DNA of 64,000 nt from an uncultured Candidatus Peregrinibacteria bacterium (GCA_903854335.1 CAINVY010000005.1:62001-126000); one strand, 5' to 3'. Numbered from the stretch's first letter, positions 53,062 through 60,845 are shown. Translations and numbers: made by a program. Notes: generated from the sequence alone by a model not told the origin.

Positions 53062-53697
53062 TTAGTCCTTGAAAACGAAGAATTCTTCTTTCGGAAAACG
53101 CACCTTCTTGTACGCGGCGCTCTGATCTTCGCTGGAACGAAATCCCAAGGGGCAAAAAGTGACAGCCGTTAGATTTTTGTCCGACAGTTGCAGATCTTCA
53201 TCGACGAGCGCGGCATCGAATCCCTCCATGGGACATGCATCGATGTTTGCCTGTGCAGCCGCCGAGAGCAGAAATCCCAATCCGATGTACGCCTGGCACT
53301 TCATCCAATTGGCGAGAGCTTCCGGCGAACGCCCCTTGATGGATCCCACCATCATCTCGCGATATTCCTTCAAACTCTCTACCGGGATGCCGCGCGTCTT
53401 GGAAACGAGGTCGATGAATGCGTCGACGTACGATTCATCGATTGTTTTGTACGCGCAGAACACGACCAAATGCGACGCATCGGTGATCTGCGTTTGACCC
53501 CACGCGTGCTCCTTCATCTTTTCGCGGAGAGCCGGGTTGGTGATCACAAACACTTTGTACGGCTGTAAACCGTACGATGAAGCAGCGAGCTGCGTTGCTT
53601 CGAGCAGCTCATCCACTTGTTCTTGTGTCAGCTTTTTCGTCGAATCGAATTTCTTCGTGGCGTAGCGCCAGTGCAAGTTATCGTTGTAGGTGGACAT
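53062..53697 (-). CDS. NAD(P)H-dependent nitroreductase family protein
   Basis: 211 residues from ATG 53697 (an in-frame ATG at 53763 adds 22 unlikely residues). FMN-binding nitroreductase fold with WRYATKKFD at the N-terminus, ASSYGLQPYKVFVI and MEGFD; closest in style to the NfsB/dihydropteridine reductase group. It reduces quinones or nitro compounds. Monocistronic. Confidence 0.9.
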   Translation of the reverse strand: MSTYNDNLHWRYATKKFDSTKKLTQEQVDELLEATQLAASSYGLQPYKVFVITNPALREKMKEHAWGQTQITDASHLVVFCAYKTIDESYVDAFIDLVSKTRGIPVESLKEYREMMVGSIKGRSPEALANWMKCQAYIGLGFLLSAAAQANIDACPMEGFDAALVDEDLQLSDKNLTAVTFCPLGFRSSEDQSAAYKKVRFPKEEFFVFKD

Positions 53698-53901
53698 GGA
53701 AGAATGGGAGAAATGGGTAGAAGAGATATATTTGGATGGTGTCGTCTCTGGAGGATACAGCAATTCACGGTTGCTGAACCAATTTCATCAACATATTTGT
53801 CGTCGGGTATTCATAAGTACTCAGGATAATTGGCGACTGGACATTTCATTTCATTCACGGAAAGAAGAGAATAGGGCAGTTGTCCTTCCCTCCAATCTCC
53901 T

Positions 53902-54189
53902 ATGGATCACTCTCATCATCCAGGCGGCCGTCGCGGCCCCTTCGGCGAAGCGCTCATCGTTATCTCCGTGATCGTCGGCTACTTCTGGCTCTTTGAGCAC
54001 GGCAAAGTTTCCCTGCAAGGCACATGGGAATACATCGGCTTTCTCGCCGCCATCGTCGTCTTCTACTTCGCGCTCATCATCTGTCGCATCATGTTCTTCA
54101 ACGCAACACGCAGCAGCAGCGACATGCCGTGGTGGGCACAGTATGAACAACAGAAGAAGAAAAGTGACGATGCTCCAAGGAAGAAATAA
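53902..54189 (+). CDS. small two-helix membrane protein
   Basis: 95 residues: His-containing N-terminus (MDHSHHPGGRRG), two membrane helices (ALIVISVIVGYFWLF; YIGFLAAIVVFYFALIICRIMFF) and a charged tail. No family recognised. Confidence 0.6.
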   Translation: MDHSHHPGGRRGPFGEALIVISVIVGYFWLFEHGKVSLQGTWEYIGFLAAIVVFYFALIICRIMFFNATRSSSDMPWWAQYEQQKKKSDDAPRKK

Positions 54190-54221
54190 TCTCACTTTCC
54201 TCTGCCTTCAGACGTTTCGAA

Positions 54222-54322
54222 CGTTCAAATCCCACCTGGATATGAATAACTTTTGTGTTCTGATATTTTGGCTATAGAAAGAGGATTGGATTGCCAAGAA
54301 CTTCGCGAAGTCCGTGGCTGGG
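54222..54322 (+). repeat. direct repeat, left copy, of the tRNA-Gln-linked unit
   Basis: 101 bp repeated at 55938-56038 (offset exactly 1716). The first 58 bp differ at one position; then 21 bp differ but keep length; then CTTCGCGAAGT..GTGGCTGGG matches. The last 8 bp equal the end of tRNA-Gln. Confidence 0.85.
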
Positions 54323-54461
54323 CATCCTGAAGTTTATCCAAACCGGTAGTGCTGCTAAAAGGTTGTGTCTATCAGTAATCTTTCTTGTCTGCAGAACCGT
54401 CCTCTACCCTGATTCTCGTGAATCATTGCAACATACGATTCAAATGATAGTATCAATAATA

Positions 54462-55854
54462 ATGCACCGTACTCGCGCTCTCTTTGTCCTGAGTCTACTC
54501 CTGGCCGTGATACTCGGGACTGTGGTTGTTAGTGGGGTTGGTCATGACACAACACTCTTTCTTCCGTTCCTCGCCTCATCAAAGAAAATGACATCGAAAC
54601 CAAGTACGCCTCAACAACCTCTCGTAACGAAAGATAAGAATGCAAAAGGGTACTGCTGTATTTCTAAAGCAACGCAGGAGTGTAGCAAAACCTACATGAC
54701 TTTGAGAGAGTGCCTCTCGAAGAAAGGTGCTTTTTTTTGCAGCTCAGGAATCAAATGAGTCGTGGCAACGATGTAATGAACAAGTGTGCGGCGGGAAACT
54801 TCAGAGTACGATCTCTGTCCAGTGGGACCCTCCTCCAAGCACCTTTGACAATGCGACTATCACGCTCAAAGCAAGTGTTCAGCCCTCTGATGCTGGCGGA
54901 ATGGTGGCTTTCGATTTCAATGTATCAGACCATGAAGAGGCTCCCCTCGTAAACGGGCTGGCATCTCTTGCTCTACCGATCAGTGCAGGGAAAGACTACC
55001 ATGTGGGTGTGGTGTACTACGGAGATACAAAACACAAAGGATCGCACACCGTCGCAAATATTCTCGCTGCACAACAGCCAAATGTCTGCTGTGTTTGCCA
55101 ATATGATGACAGAAGTGACAACGTCTGTGCGAAGTACAAACCCGAAAATATTAGTGATTGTCCATTTAATGAGAATGGCGTGAATTGTATAGGTGAGGAA
55201 GACGGAGGAAAATTTTCATGCATTCCGTATTTTCGGAAAGTTTGCCAAGACTGGCTTTCGACTCAGGGGGGTGATTGTTCGATAAAGAAGATGACTCCGA
55301 TCGGTGTAGTCCCTAGTCAGGAATCTCTTGCGGAGTGCAAGAAAATGAAAGGATATGTCGCGCAACACAGCGAAGTAGAAAAATGCGGTGCATTTGAGCA
55401 CGATATTGAGTCGTGCTTAAATTGCATTGGACCGGAGTGTAAGAATATCAGCTTCACTCACATGGGCTGTCGTACCTTTGGAAATGATACTGTGGCAGAT
55501 ACATGGATGAAGCATTTGAAGTCTAAACTCAAACCTGGTCAGACTCTTAAGGTGACAGCGAATCAAGATATATCTACACCAACTTGTACCTCATATGAAA
55601 CGTACGAGTTAACCATTGATACGCTTAATGTACATGCGGATTATTGCCAGATTGATAATTTCTGTTCTCTCAGCGATCAACCACATCCAGTATGGTGCAC
55701 TCTCAAATCAGATAATAAACAGGTTCAGGAAATCTGCTGCAGAAATCCAGAAAAAAGAAATTATAGTAATCCTGACCAAGGGAATTACATTCAAGGAAAG
55801 AGTTGTCCGTGGCCTCAACCTAAACGTCCAAGCATAAGATTCGTAGAGCCTTAG
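54462..55854 (+). pseudogene. Cys-rich secreted protein gene interrupted by a frameshift at a T8 run
   Basis: Frame 1 from ATG 54462 gives a signal peptide (MHRTRALFVLSLLLAVILG), a Thr/Pro linker and a Cys-rich segment (YCCISKATQECSKTYMTLREC) that stops at 54758. The same Cys-rich style continues in the +1 frame from just after the T8 run at 54731-54738 to the stop at 55854. Removing one T fuses the frames into about 463 residues with more than 30 Cys (CCVCQ, CLNCIGPEC, CRTFG). Whether this is a mutation, a sequencing slip or transcriptional slippage cannot be told. Cargo of the 1.7-kb unit. Confidence 0.65.
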
Positions 55855-55937
55855 AAAAACTCTCTACAGTTTTTGCGCTCGGTGATTGAATGAATAATCG
55901 TACTCTTTCAGGTACAGAGCATACTTTAGCGATTTTT

Positions 55938-56038
55938 CGTTCAAATCCCACCTGGATATGAATAACTTTTGTGCTCTGATATTTTGGCTATAGAAGGCTG
56001 TTTTTCTATCCACGCACTTCGCGAAGTGCGTGGCTGGG
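55938..56038 (+). repeat. direct repeat, right copy, ending in tRNA-Gln
   Basis: See the copy at 54222. This copy carries an intact 24-bp palindrome (56010-56033) where the left copy is degenerate. Confidence 0.85.
56010..56033. repeat. 24-bp palindrome enclosing the tRNA-Gln CCA end
   Basis: CCACGCACTTCG followed by its reverse complement. One terminal trinucleotide (56031-56033) is the encoded CCA of tRNA-Gln, exactly as at tRNA-Ala. Confidence 0.8.
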
Positions 56039-56105
56039 GAGGAGGGATTCGAACCCCCGAATGCCTGCTCCAGAGGCAGGTGCCTTACCACTTGGCTACT
56101 CCCCA
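56031..56105 (-). tRNA. tRNA-Gln(CTG)
   Basis: 75 nt with encoded CCA. Acceptor TGGGGAG / CTCCCCA, D arm GCC..GGC, anticodon stem CCTGC/GCAGG with loop CTCTGGA (anticodon CTG), T arm GGGGG TTCGAAT CCCTC. Confidence 0.95.
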
Positions 56106-56186
56106 ACGGTGAGAATGACGTATCGCCCGGCCGCTTCGGACAGAGCAGAAGTGTAACGCCCGACCCCCTCCAAGAAAAGGGAACGT

Positions 56187-56549
56187 TTAACTCAGATTCG
56201 TCGGAGCGCGCTCGTAGGGCGTCTGCTTCTTCGCTTCCTCCTCCTGCTGCTGCTTGCGCAGCAATTGCTCTGCGCTCTGCTTCGTCTCCGCTCTCTCCAC
56301 AGCCTGCTTCGCCTCCTCTTCCCTGGTCTTCGTCGTCATGTCCTCCACCTGCTGCGAAAGCGCGTCGAGCGGTCCGCCCTTTTCTTTGTTCCTCGCATCC
56401 AAGTTCTGCTTGAGCACGTCGAGCTTCAGCTTCTGCAATCCCTGCTTCTGCAGACGCTCTTTGTGATCCGCCTTCCCGTGATCCGCGCGCTCGAGTGCGC
56501 GATGCGTGGAGAGCGATTCCTTGAGGGTATCGTCATCGTCGGAAGGCAT
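56187..56549 (-). CDS. charged coiled-coil hypothetical protein
   Basis: 120 residues, rich in Glu, Lys, Gln and Ala, predicted as one long helix/coiled coil (EEEAKQAVERAETKQSAEQLLRK and similar). No signal peptide. TATAAT (complement 56556-56561) ends exactly 6 nt upstream of the ATG. Composition resembles parts of the orphan cluster proteins, but homology is not claimed. Confidence 0.65.
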   Translation of the reverse strand: MPSDDDDTLKESLSTHRALERADHGKADHKERLQKQGLQKLKLDVLKQNLDARNKEKGGPLDALSQQVEDMTTKTREEEAKQAVERAETKQSAEQLLRKQQQEEEAKKQTPYERAPTNLS

Positions 56550-56610
56550 GGATTCATTATACGCCTGTCACGGTAAGTGGAATTGAAAGAGGACGCGCCA
56601 TTTTCGGCTT

Positions 56611-56757
56611 CCCGCTTTCTTTCTCAGGGCAAGAAAGAAAGCGGGGGAAAGAAAGTGCTCGCGCAACAATACTTCGTAAGGTCTCACTCTATTATTCTTT
56701 GTCTTCCTGAAGGATTTATCCTCTTATCACTATTCCACCCCTGTGTTGCGCGTGCCT
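56611..56757 (-). repeat. R3a: terminal half of repeat family R
   Basis: Minus orientation. Terminal hairpin CCCGCTTTCTTTCT / complement (56611-56624 / 56632-56645, 14 bp) and long-range stem GCGCAACA / TGTTGCGC (56661-56668 / 56744-56751), the same stem variant as R2. It carries ggggtggaatag-type sequence just inside the stem. Confidence 0.7.
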
Positions 56758-56803
56758 GCCATGTTGGTGTGATTGTTTTTTTAGAGTTAAAAAGCTTTCG
56801 GTC

Positions 56804-56965
56804 GGAGCCGCGCACCACGGGGTGGAATAGCACCGAATGGTATGGATGGACTGAAAGAATATCCGTCATGGGGGATGGAATCACGTTAGCATTGGTGCGC
56901 GGAGCCTGCCTGCCGGCAGGCAGGGCGCTTTCTTCGTCCTTCTTTCTCGCCCTGAGAAAGAAGGA
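56804..56965 (+). repeat. R3b: terminal half of repeat family R, diverging from R3a
   Basis: Plus orientation, back to back with R3a. Long-range stem GCGCACCA / TGGTGCGC (56810-56817 / 56893-56900), the R1 variant, and terminal hairpin TCCTTCTTTCTC / complement (56937-56948 / 56954-56965). A 20-bp palindrome is inserted at 56904-56923. Confidence 0.7.
56904..56923. repeat. 20-bp palindrome inserted in R3b
   Basis: CCTGCCTGCC followed by its complement. R1 reads ggagc|gctttc across the same point without it; the same palindrome is inserted elsewhere in R1 (4302-4323). Confidence 0.75.
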
Positions 56966-57164
56966 CAAAAGATTCATGCAACGAAGATATTGCCCCGAGA
57001 AAGAAAAGCGATGTGTGTCGCCCTTACAAAGAAAGAGAAAAGCCTATGCATTGAGATAGCAGGACATACTCCATCATCAGGCAATGAACCTAAGAGATGC
57101 ACTTGCTTGCATACACAAAAACCGCCTGCGCTCCCCACCCAAACCTCCTATACTTCCCCCGCCT

Positions 57165-57240
57165 GCCCGCGTAGCTCAGTGGATAGAGCACCTGGCTTCG
57201 AACCAGGGGGTCGTGGGTTCAATTCCTGCCGCGGGCACCA
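57165..57240 (+). tRNA. tRNA-Arg(TCG)
   Basis: 76 nt with encoded CCA. Acceptor GCCCGCG / CGCGGGC, D arm GCTC..GAGC, anticodon stem CCTGG/CCAGG with loop CTTCGAA (anticodon TCG), T arm GTGGG TTCAATT CCTGC. Confidence 0.95.
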
Positions 57241-57340
57241 TCCACTATTCAAATCCGTTACGTCTTGGGACGCATTTCTTGGTCAGAGATCATCCGTTCT
57301 CCTGCGAGTTCCGAGCGCTTCTAAAGCCCTTGATTTTCTC

Positions 57341-59023
57341 ATGAAAATACCTACCTTTCACCGCTATCACGCCGAAACAATGAGTACCCCTGACTCCGAA
57401 CCCCCGCTACAGGCAGACCGAAGACCGTCGATCGATCTCAGAATGGAAGGAAACGGCGAAGGAAGCAGATCGATGCATGTCGGAATACGGCGTACCGCAT
57501 TCCGGAAGCAGCTTGGCTCGATCATGCGCATCAATGGATACGGACCGGAAGATGCGGAAAAAGAGGCACGACATTTTCTCACGAAGTACTTTCAGGAAAA
57601 TGTACAGGCGTCGGAAACCATCGTGGACATGCATGACATTATCCACGAATTCCTCTTGAGAGCGCCGCGCGTGAACTTCCTCAAATGCATCGACGGACGC
57701 GAACATGGCAGTAAGGGAATAGGATATCCGCCAACCACCATCGACTTCTTCCGCACGGAGGGATGCCGACTCAATACCGGCATCGGCAACATGCCGTTCT
57801 GGCGACGCATGGATCGCAGAGCCATCGATGCCGCTCGCTGTACACCGGGGACTCCCGCCCTCTTCATCGCGCAAGCACATACCGGGCATATGGGTGGAGG
57901 ATGCGCCGCACAAGCAAGAGATGCGAATGGGGAACTTCTGCCAAAATCTACCGTGATTGAGAATTCACTTCGGACGGTCACGGATCATGCCGAAGCGGTA
58001 CGAAGGCAATACTCTCCGGATGCGGTCTACGCAATTCACGGCATCACGAACACCGATGATATGTCGAAACGTTTCATCTTTCCGGATAGAACCGTCATCG
58101 ATACATCTGAAATTATTGAGTCCACAAGGAAGAAGTGCGCTCTCCTGCATTCATCGGATGTCTTTACGGCGAATTTCCTCAATCATCCGATCCCGGATAG
58201 CGCAATCGGGCAGCACACGGAAAACCTGAAGGTTCGGGAAATCATGGGGGGAGACGACGCTCCCATGTACCGCAGACTCGAAACAGCCATCGCAATGGAA
58301 GCGTATCTCCTCAGGGAAATCTCTTCCTCCGCACAGAGCGGCAACAACACGATTGTGAATCCAGCGGTCTTCCATGCCGTCCAGTCCATCCTGGAAGACA
58401 TCAGTGATCTCCCGCAATCCCTGAAAGGCCCGCTCCTCTACCAGACGATTTGGAATATCGCCTATACCCTCTATCAGAGGAACCGCCTGGAAAATATGTC
58501 GCCAGAGGAGAGAGAGGAACATCTCGAACATGCCGAGACGCTCGTCTGCTACGGAGAGGGATTCGAACTCCTTCCCCGCAACAAAGCCATCCTTGCGAAG
58601 ACCGGTCGCGGAGATGACCGCGCCGCGCTGCTTGTAGCGAAGACCGTCTTGGAAGGAAATAGAAAGAAGAGACCGCAGAATCACAAACCGATCGTCCACA
58701 TCAACGTGGAAACCACGGGAAGAGTCGACAGCTGGAATGCGTTTAACGAGCAAGTATCTTCACGACTCGCCGCTATGACACGGGAGGTCTACGACGTCTT
58801 TCAAACCGACGTCTCCGTCGTTACGACCTACTCGCATCAGGAACAGAAGAGGTACTATCCAGTGCAGACATATCCCGCGACGCCAGAGAAGCCTCACGAT
58901 CCGCGACTTTCCTTCCCCATCGATCTCTCCGTCGGCCTCAAGAATGATCCGACCTTTGCGAACGAACTGATGCGACGCGAACATGAGTATGCGGATGAGA
59001 TGTTCACGGATAATAACCATTAG
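57341..59023 (+). CDS. beta-carbonic-anhydrase-like metal-site protein, paralogue 1
   Basis: 560 residues from ATG 57341 (57380 is equally possible; any longer frame would include tRNA-Arg). It contains KCIDGREHGSKG (Cys116, Asp118, Arg120) and, 64 residues on, AHTGHMGGGC (His180, Cys188). CxDxR plus a later His and Cys is the zinc and Asp/Arg dyad pattern of beta-type carbonic anhydrases, although those use HxxC, not Hx7C. The C-terminal half (ETLVCYGEGFELLPRNKA, conserved with paralogue 2) is unassigned. No signal peptide. Enzymatic function is inference. Confidence 0.65.
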   Translation: MKIPTFHRYHAETMSTPDSEPPLQADRRPSIDLRMEGNGEGSRSMHVGIRRTAFRKQLGSIMRINGYGPEDAEKEARHFLTKYFQENVQASETIVDMHDIIHEFLLRAPRVNFLKCIDGREHGSKGIGYPPTTIDFFRTEGCRLNTGIGNMPFWRRMDRRAIDAARCTPGTPALFIAQAHTGHMGGGCAAQARDANGELLPKSTVIENSLRTVTDHAEAVRRQYSPDAVYAIHGITNTDDMSKRFIFPDRTVIDTSEIIESTRKKCALLHSSDVFTANFLNHPIPDSAIGQHTENLKVREIMGGDDAPMYRRLETAIAMEAYLLREISSSAQSGNNTIVNPAVFHAVQSILEDISDLPQSLKGPLLYQTIWNIAYTLYQRNRLENMSPEEREEHLEHAETLVCYGEGFELLPRNKAILAKTGRGDDRAALLVAKTVLEGNRKKRPQNHKPIVHINVETTGRVDSWNAFNEQVSSRLAAMTREVYDVFQTDVSVVTTYSHQEQKRYYPVQTYPATPEKPHDPRLSFPIDLSVGLKNDPTFANELMRREHEYADEMFTDNNH

Positions 59024-59097
59024 ACATCCGACAGACAGAATGTGATCTGCCACGCTCCCCTCTTGCAAATCTTCGAAATCTTAGGATACTCCGTGCT

Positions 59098-60573
59098 ATG
59101 ACTTCCGCCCCCAAGACCTCAGCATCCAACTCTGCTTTCCTGACGTATCTCAGAGAGAATGTGAAATCCGCGGATACGCTGCGAAGCATGAAGACGATCA
59201 TCCAGGAGTTCAGCACACGCGCTCCTCGCGTCTTCGCATCGAAATGCATCGACGGACGCGTCCATGGAAGCAAGGGGAAAGGCTACCCCATCGGCACCAT
59301 CACCTTCAATCGCACGGAGGGGAACAATATTGATACGAGCTTGAGCAACACTGCGTTCTGGAATCGCCTGAACGGCGTCGTCCTCGATGCGCGATACAAC
59401 ACACCGGGCGTTCCCGCCATTTTCTTCGCGCTCGGCCACTGCTCGGGACACGGGCACGGGTGCGCAGCGCACGGCGGCGATGATGGCAAGGCACTGGAAG
59501 CCGTCACGAAACAAGCGATGGCTGTGCGGGAACGGTACACACCCGAAGACATCATCGTCATCCATGGCATGACCAACACGGATGATATGTCCGAGCGTCT
59601 CATCTTCTGCGACGGGTCGGTGCTCGACACGGAGGAAATCATCGCCGCTCTGGAGAAAGCCGGAACGAAGATCTTCCACCCATCCGATGTCTTTCAGCCG
59701 CAGTTCCTCTCGAAACCTCTCGACGACATCGCCACGGATCGTTACGTCGGACACAAGACACCCGCAGAACTCTTCGAGGGGGTGGGGGCTCCCGTCTACC
59801 GCGACTTGCAGACGGCACTCGCGATGGAAGCGTATCTTTTGCGCGAAATCTCCCGCATCGATGCCTCCGACGGCAAGACGAACGACATCGTTCATCCAAA
59901 GATCCTCCAAGCGGTGACGGACACCCTGAAGAGCATCGAAAAGTTTCCCACGAGACTCAGGGCTCCGCTGCTCTACCAGAGCATCTGGAACATCGCCTAC
60001 ACCCTCTACCAACGACGCAGACTCGAAACGATGGATCATGAGGAACAAGAACTTCACCTGGATCATGCGGAAACGCTCGTGTGTTACGGCGACGGCTTCG
60101 AGGCACTCCCGCGCAACAAAGCCGTCCTCGTGAAAACAGGAAGAGGAAATGACATCGATGCGCTCACGGTCGCACGCAACGTGCTCCTCAATAATCGAAA
60201 GAAGCGACCGCAGGCACATCCGCCGCTCGTACACATCAACACGGAAGTGGTCGGCAAGATCGATACCTGGGATACCTTCAATGACCAGGTCCTCTCGAAG
60301 ATCGCGACGATGACGCAAGCGATCCACGAAGTTTTCCAAACGGATGTGTGCCTCCTCACCACATACTCATACAAGGGAGAGAAGAAGTTCTATCCGATCA
60401 GCACTCAACCGAATGACGCGTCCACCGGAGATGCGTTACCGCGCATGGAGTTCCCGCTGAACGTTGCGCGGGATCTCAAGGCAAATACACTCTCGCGATC
60501 GGAGCTGGCCGTCCGCGAAGGAACGTACAGCCAGATGATGCGCATGGACGAATCCGTTTCTTCGGAAAAATAA
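59098..60573 (+). CDS. beta-carbonic-anhydrase-like metal-site protein, paralogue 2
   Basis: 491 residues. Clearly homologous to the preceding gene along its whole length: KCIDGRVHGSKGKGYP, IHGMTNTDDMSERLIF, HPSDVFQPQFL, GAPVYRDLQTALAMEAYLLREIS and ETLVCYGDGFEALPRNKA. Candidate ligands Cys50, Asp52, Arg54, His114 and Cys122 keep exactly the spacing of paralogue 1. The N-terminal extension of paralogue 1 (about 66 residues) is missing. It follows by 75 nt, likely co-transcribed, and is closed by a strong terminator. Confidence 0.65.
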   Translation: MTSAPKTSASNSAFLTYLRENVKSADTLRSMKTIIQEFSTRAPRVFASKCIDGRVHGSKGKGYPIGTITFNRTEGNNIDTSLSNTAFWNRLNGVVLDARYNTPGVPAIFFALGHCSGHGHGCAAHGGDDGKALEAVTKQAMAVRERYTPEDIIVIHGMTNTDDMSERLIFCDGSVLDTEEIIAALEKAGTKIFHPSDVFQPQFLSKPLDDIATDRYVGHKTPAELFEGVGAPVYRDLQTALAMEAYLLREISRIDASDGKTNDIVHPKILQAVTDTLKSIEKFPTRLRAPLLYQSIWNIAYTLYQRRRLETMDHEEQELHLDHAETLVCYGDGFEALPRNKAVLVKTGRGNDIDALTVARNVLLNNRKKRPQAHPPLVHINTEVVGKIDTWDTFNDQVLSKIATMTQAIHEVFQTDVCLLTTYSYKGEKKFYPISTQPNDASTGDALPRMEFPLNVARDLKANTLSRSELAVREGTYSQMMRMDESVSSEK

Positions 60574-60600
60574 TTCGACGAAATTTTTTCTTAGAATTAA

Positions 60601-60628
60601 TAAACGCCGCTCCGAGGAGCGGCGTTTA
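60601..60628. terminator. bidirectional intrinsic terminator
   Basis: TAAACGCCGCTCC and its complement, nearly loopless on paper (effective loop CGAG), between convergent paralogue 2 and the Lys-rich mini-gene. Confidence 0.75.
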
Positions 60629-60643
60629 TACATACACTGAGAC

Positions 60644-60712
60644 TTACTTCCTCTTCTTCTTCGTCGCCTTCTTGGTCTTCTTCACCTTTTTCTTCGCGGT
60701 CTTCTTCGGCAT
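60644..60712 (-). CDS. 22-residue Lys-rich peptide
   Basis: ATG (60712) to TAA: an almost pure Lys/Thr/Ala peptide (MPKKTAKKKVKK...). It resembles the tails of histone-H1-like bacterial proteins and the N-terminus of the rpsJ product here. It is followed by the terminator at 60601-60628. Too short to be certain; the codon pattern and terminator favour a real gene. Confidence 0.45.
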   Translation of the reverse strand: MPKKTAKKKVKKTKKATKKKRK

Positions 60713-60845
60713 ACCAACAGGGGGAAAGAAATATATTTTCATACTCTACTCATTTAAGTTTTTTAGGAAAGTCATTATGGAAATTTCATGATGACGAAAG
60801 CCGCATCTCTATTCTCTTCATCGTTCTGGTTTTTTCGAAAAATAT

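Larger units (their letters stand above)
54323..56038. mobile_element. 1.7-kb unit bounded by direct repeats at tRNA-Gln (putative integrated or duplicated cassette)
   Basis: One 1716-bp period contains a single AT-richer gene and one copy of the boundary repeat, ending at the 3' end of a tRNA. There is no integrase or transposase inside, so it would need enzymes in trans, or it is a tandem duplication remnant. Confidence 0.45.

Noticed and set aside
54323-56038. Classical integrative element with integrase
   Set aside because: No recombinase frame lies inside the unit, and the repeats extend mainly outside the tRNA, so it is reported only as a possible cassette.
56990-57340. N-terminal extension of paralogue 1 through an upstream ATG
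   Set aside because: It would translate through the complete tRNA-Arg(TCG) gene and part of the R3b neighbourhood.
59119-60339. 406-codon minus-strand frame
   Set aside because: Antisense to the second carbonic-anhydrase-like paralogue, which is supported by homology to its neighbour.
57341-60573. Carboxysome locus
   Set aside because: No shell protein, RuBisCO or CsoS2 gene is near; only a metal-site resemblance is claimed.
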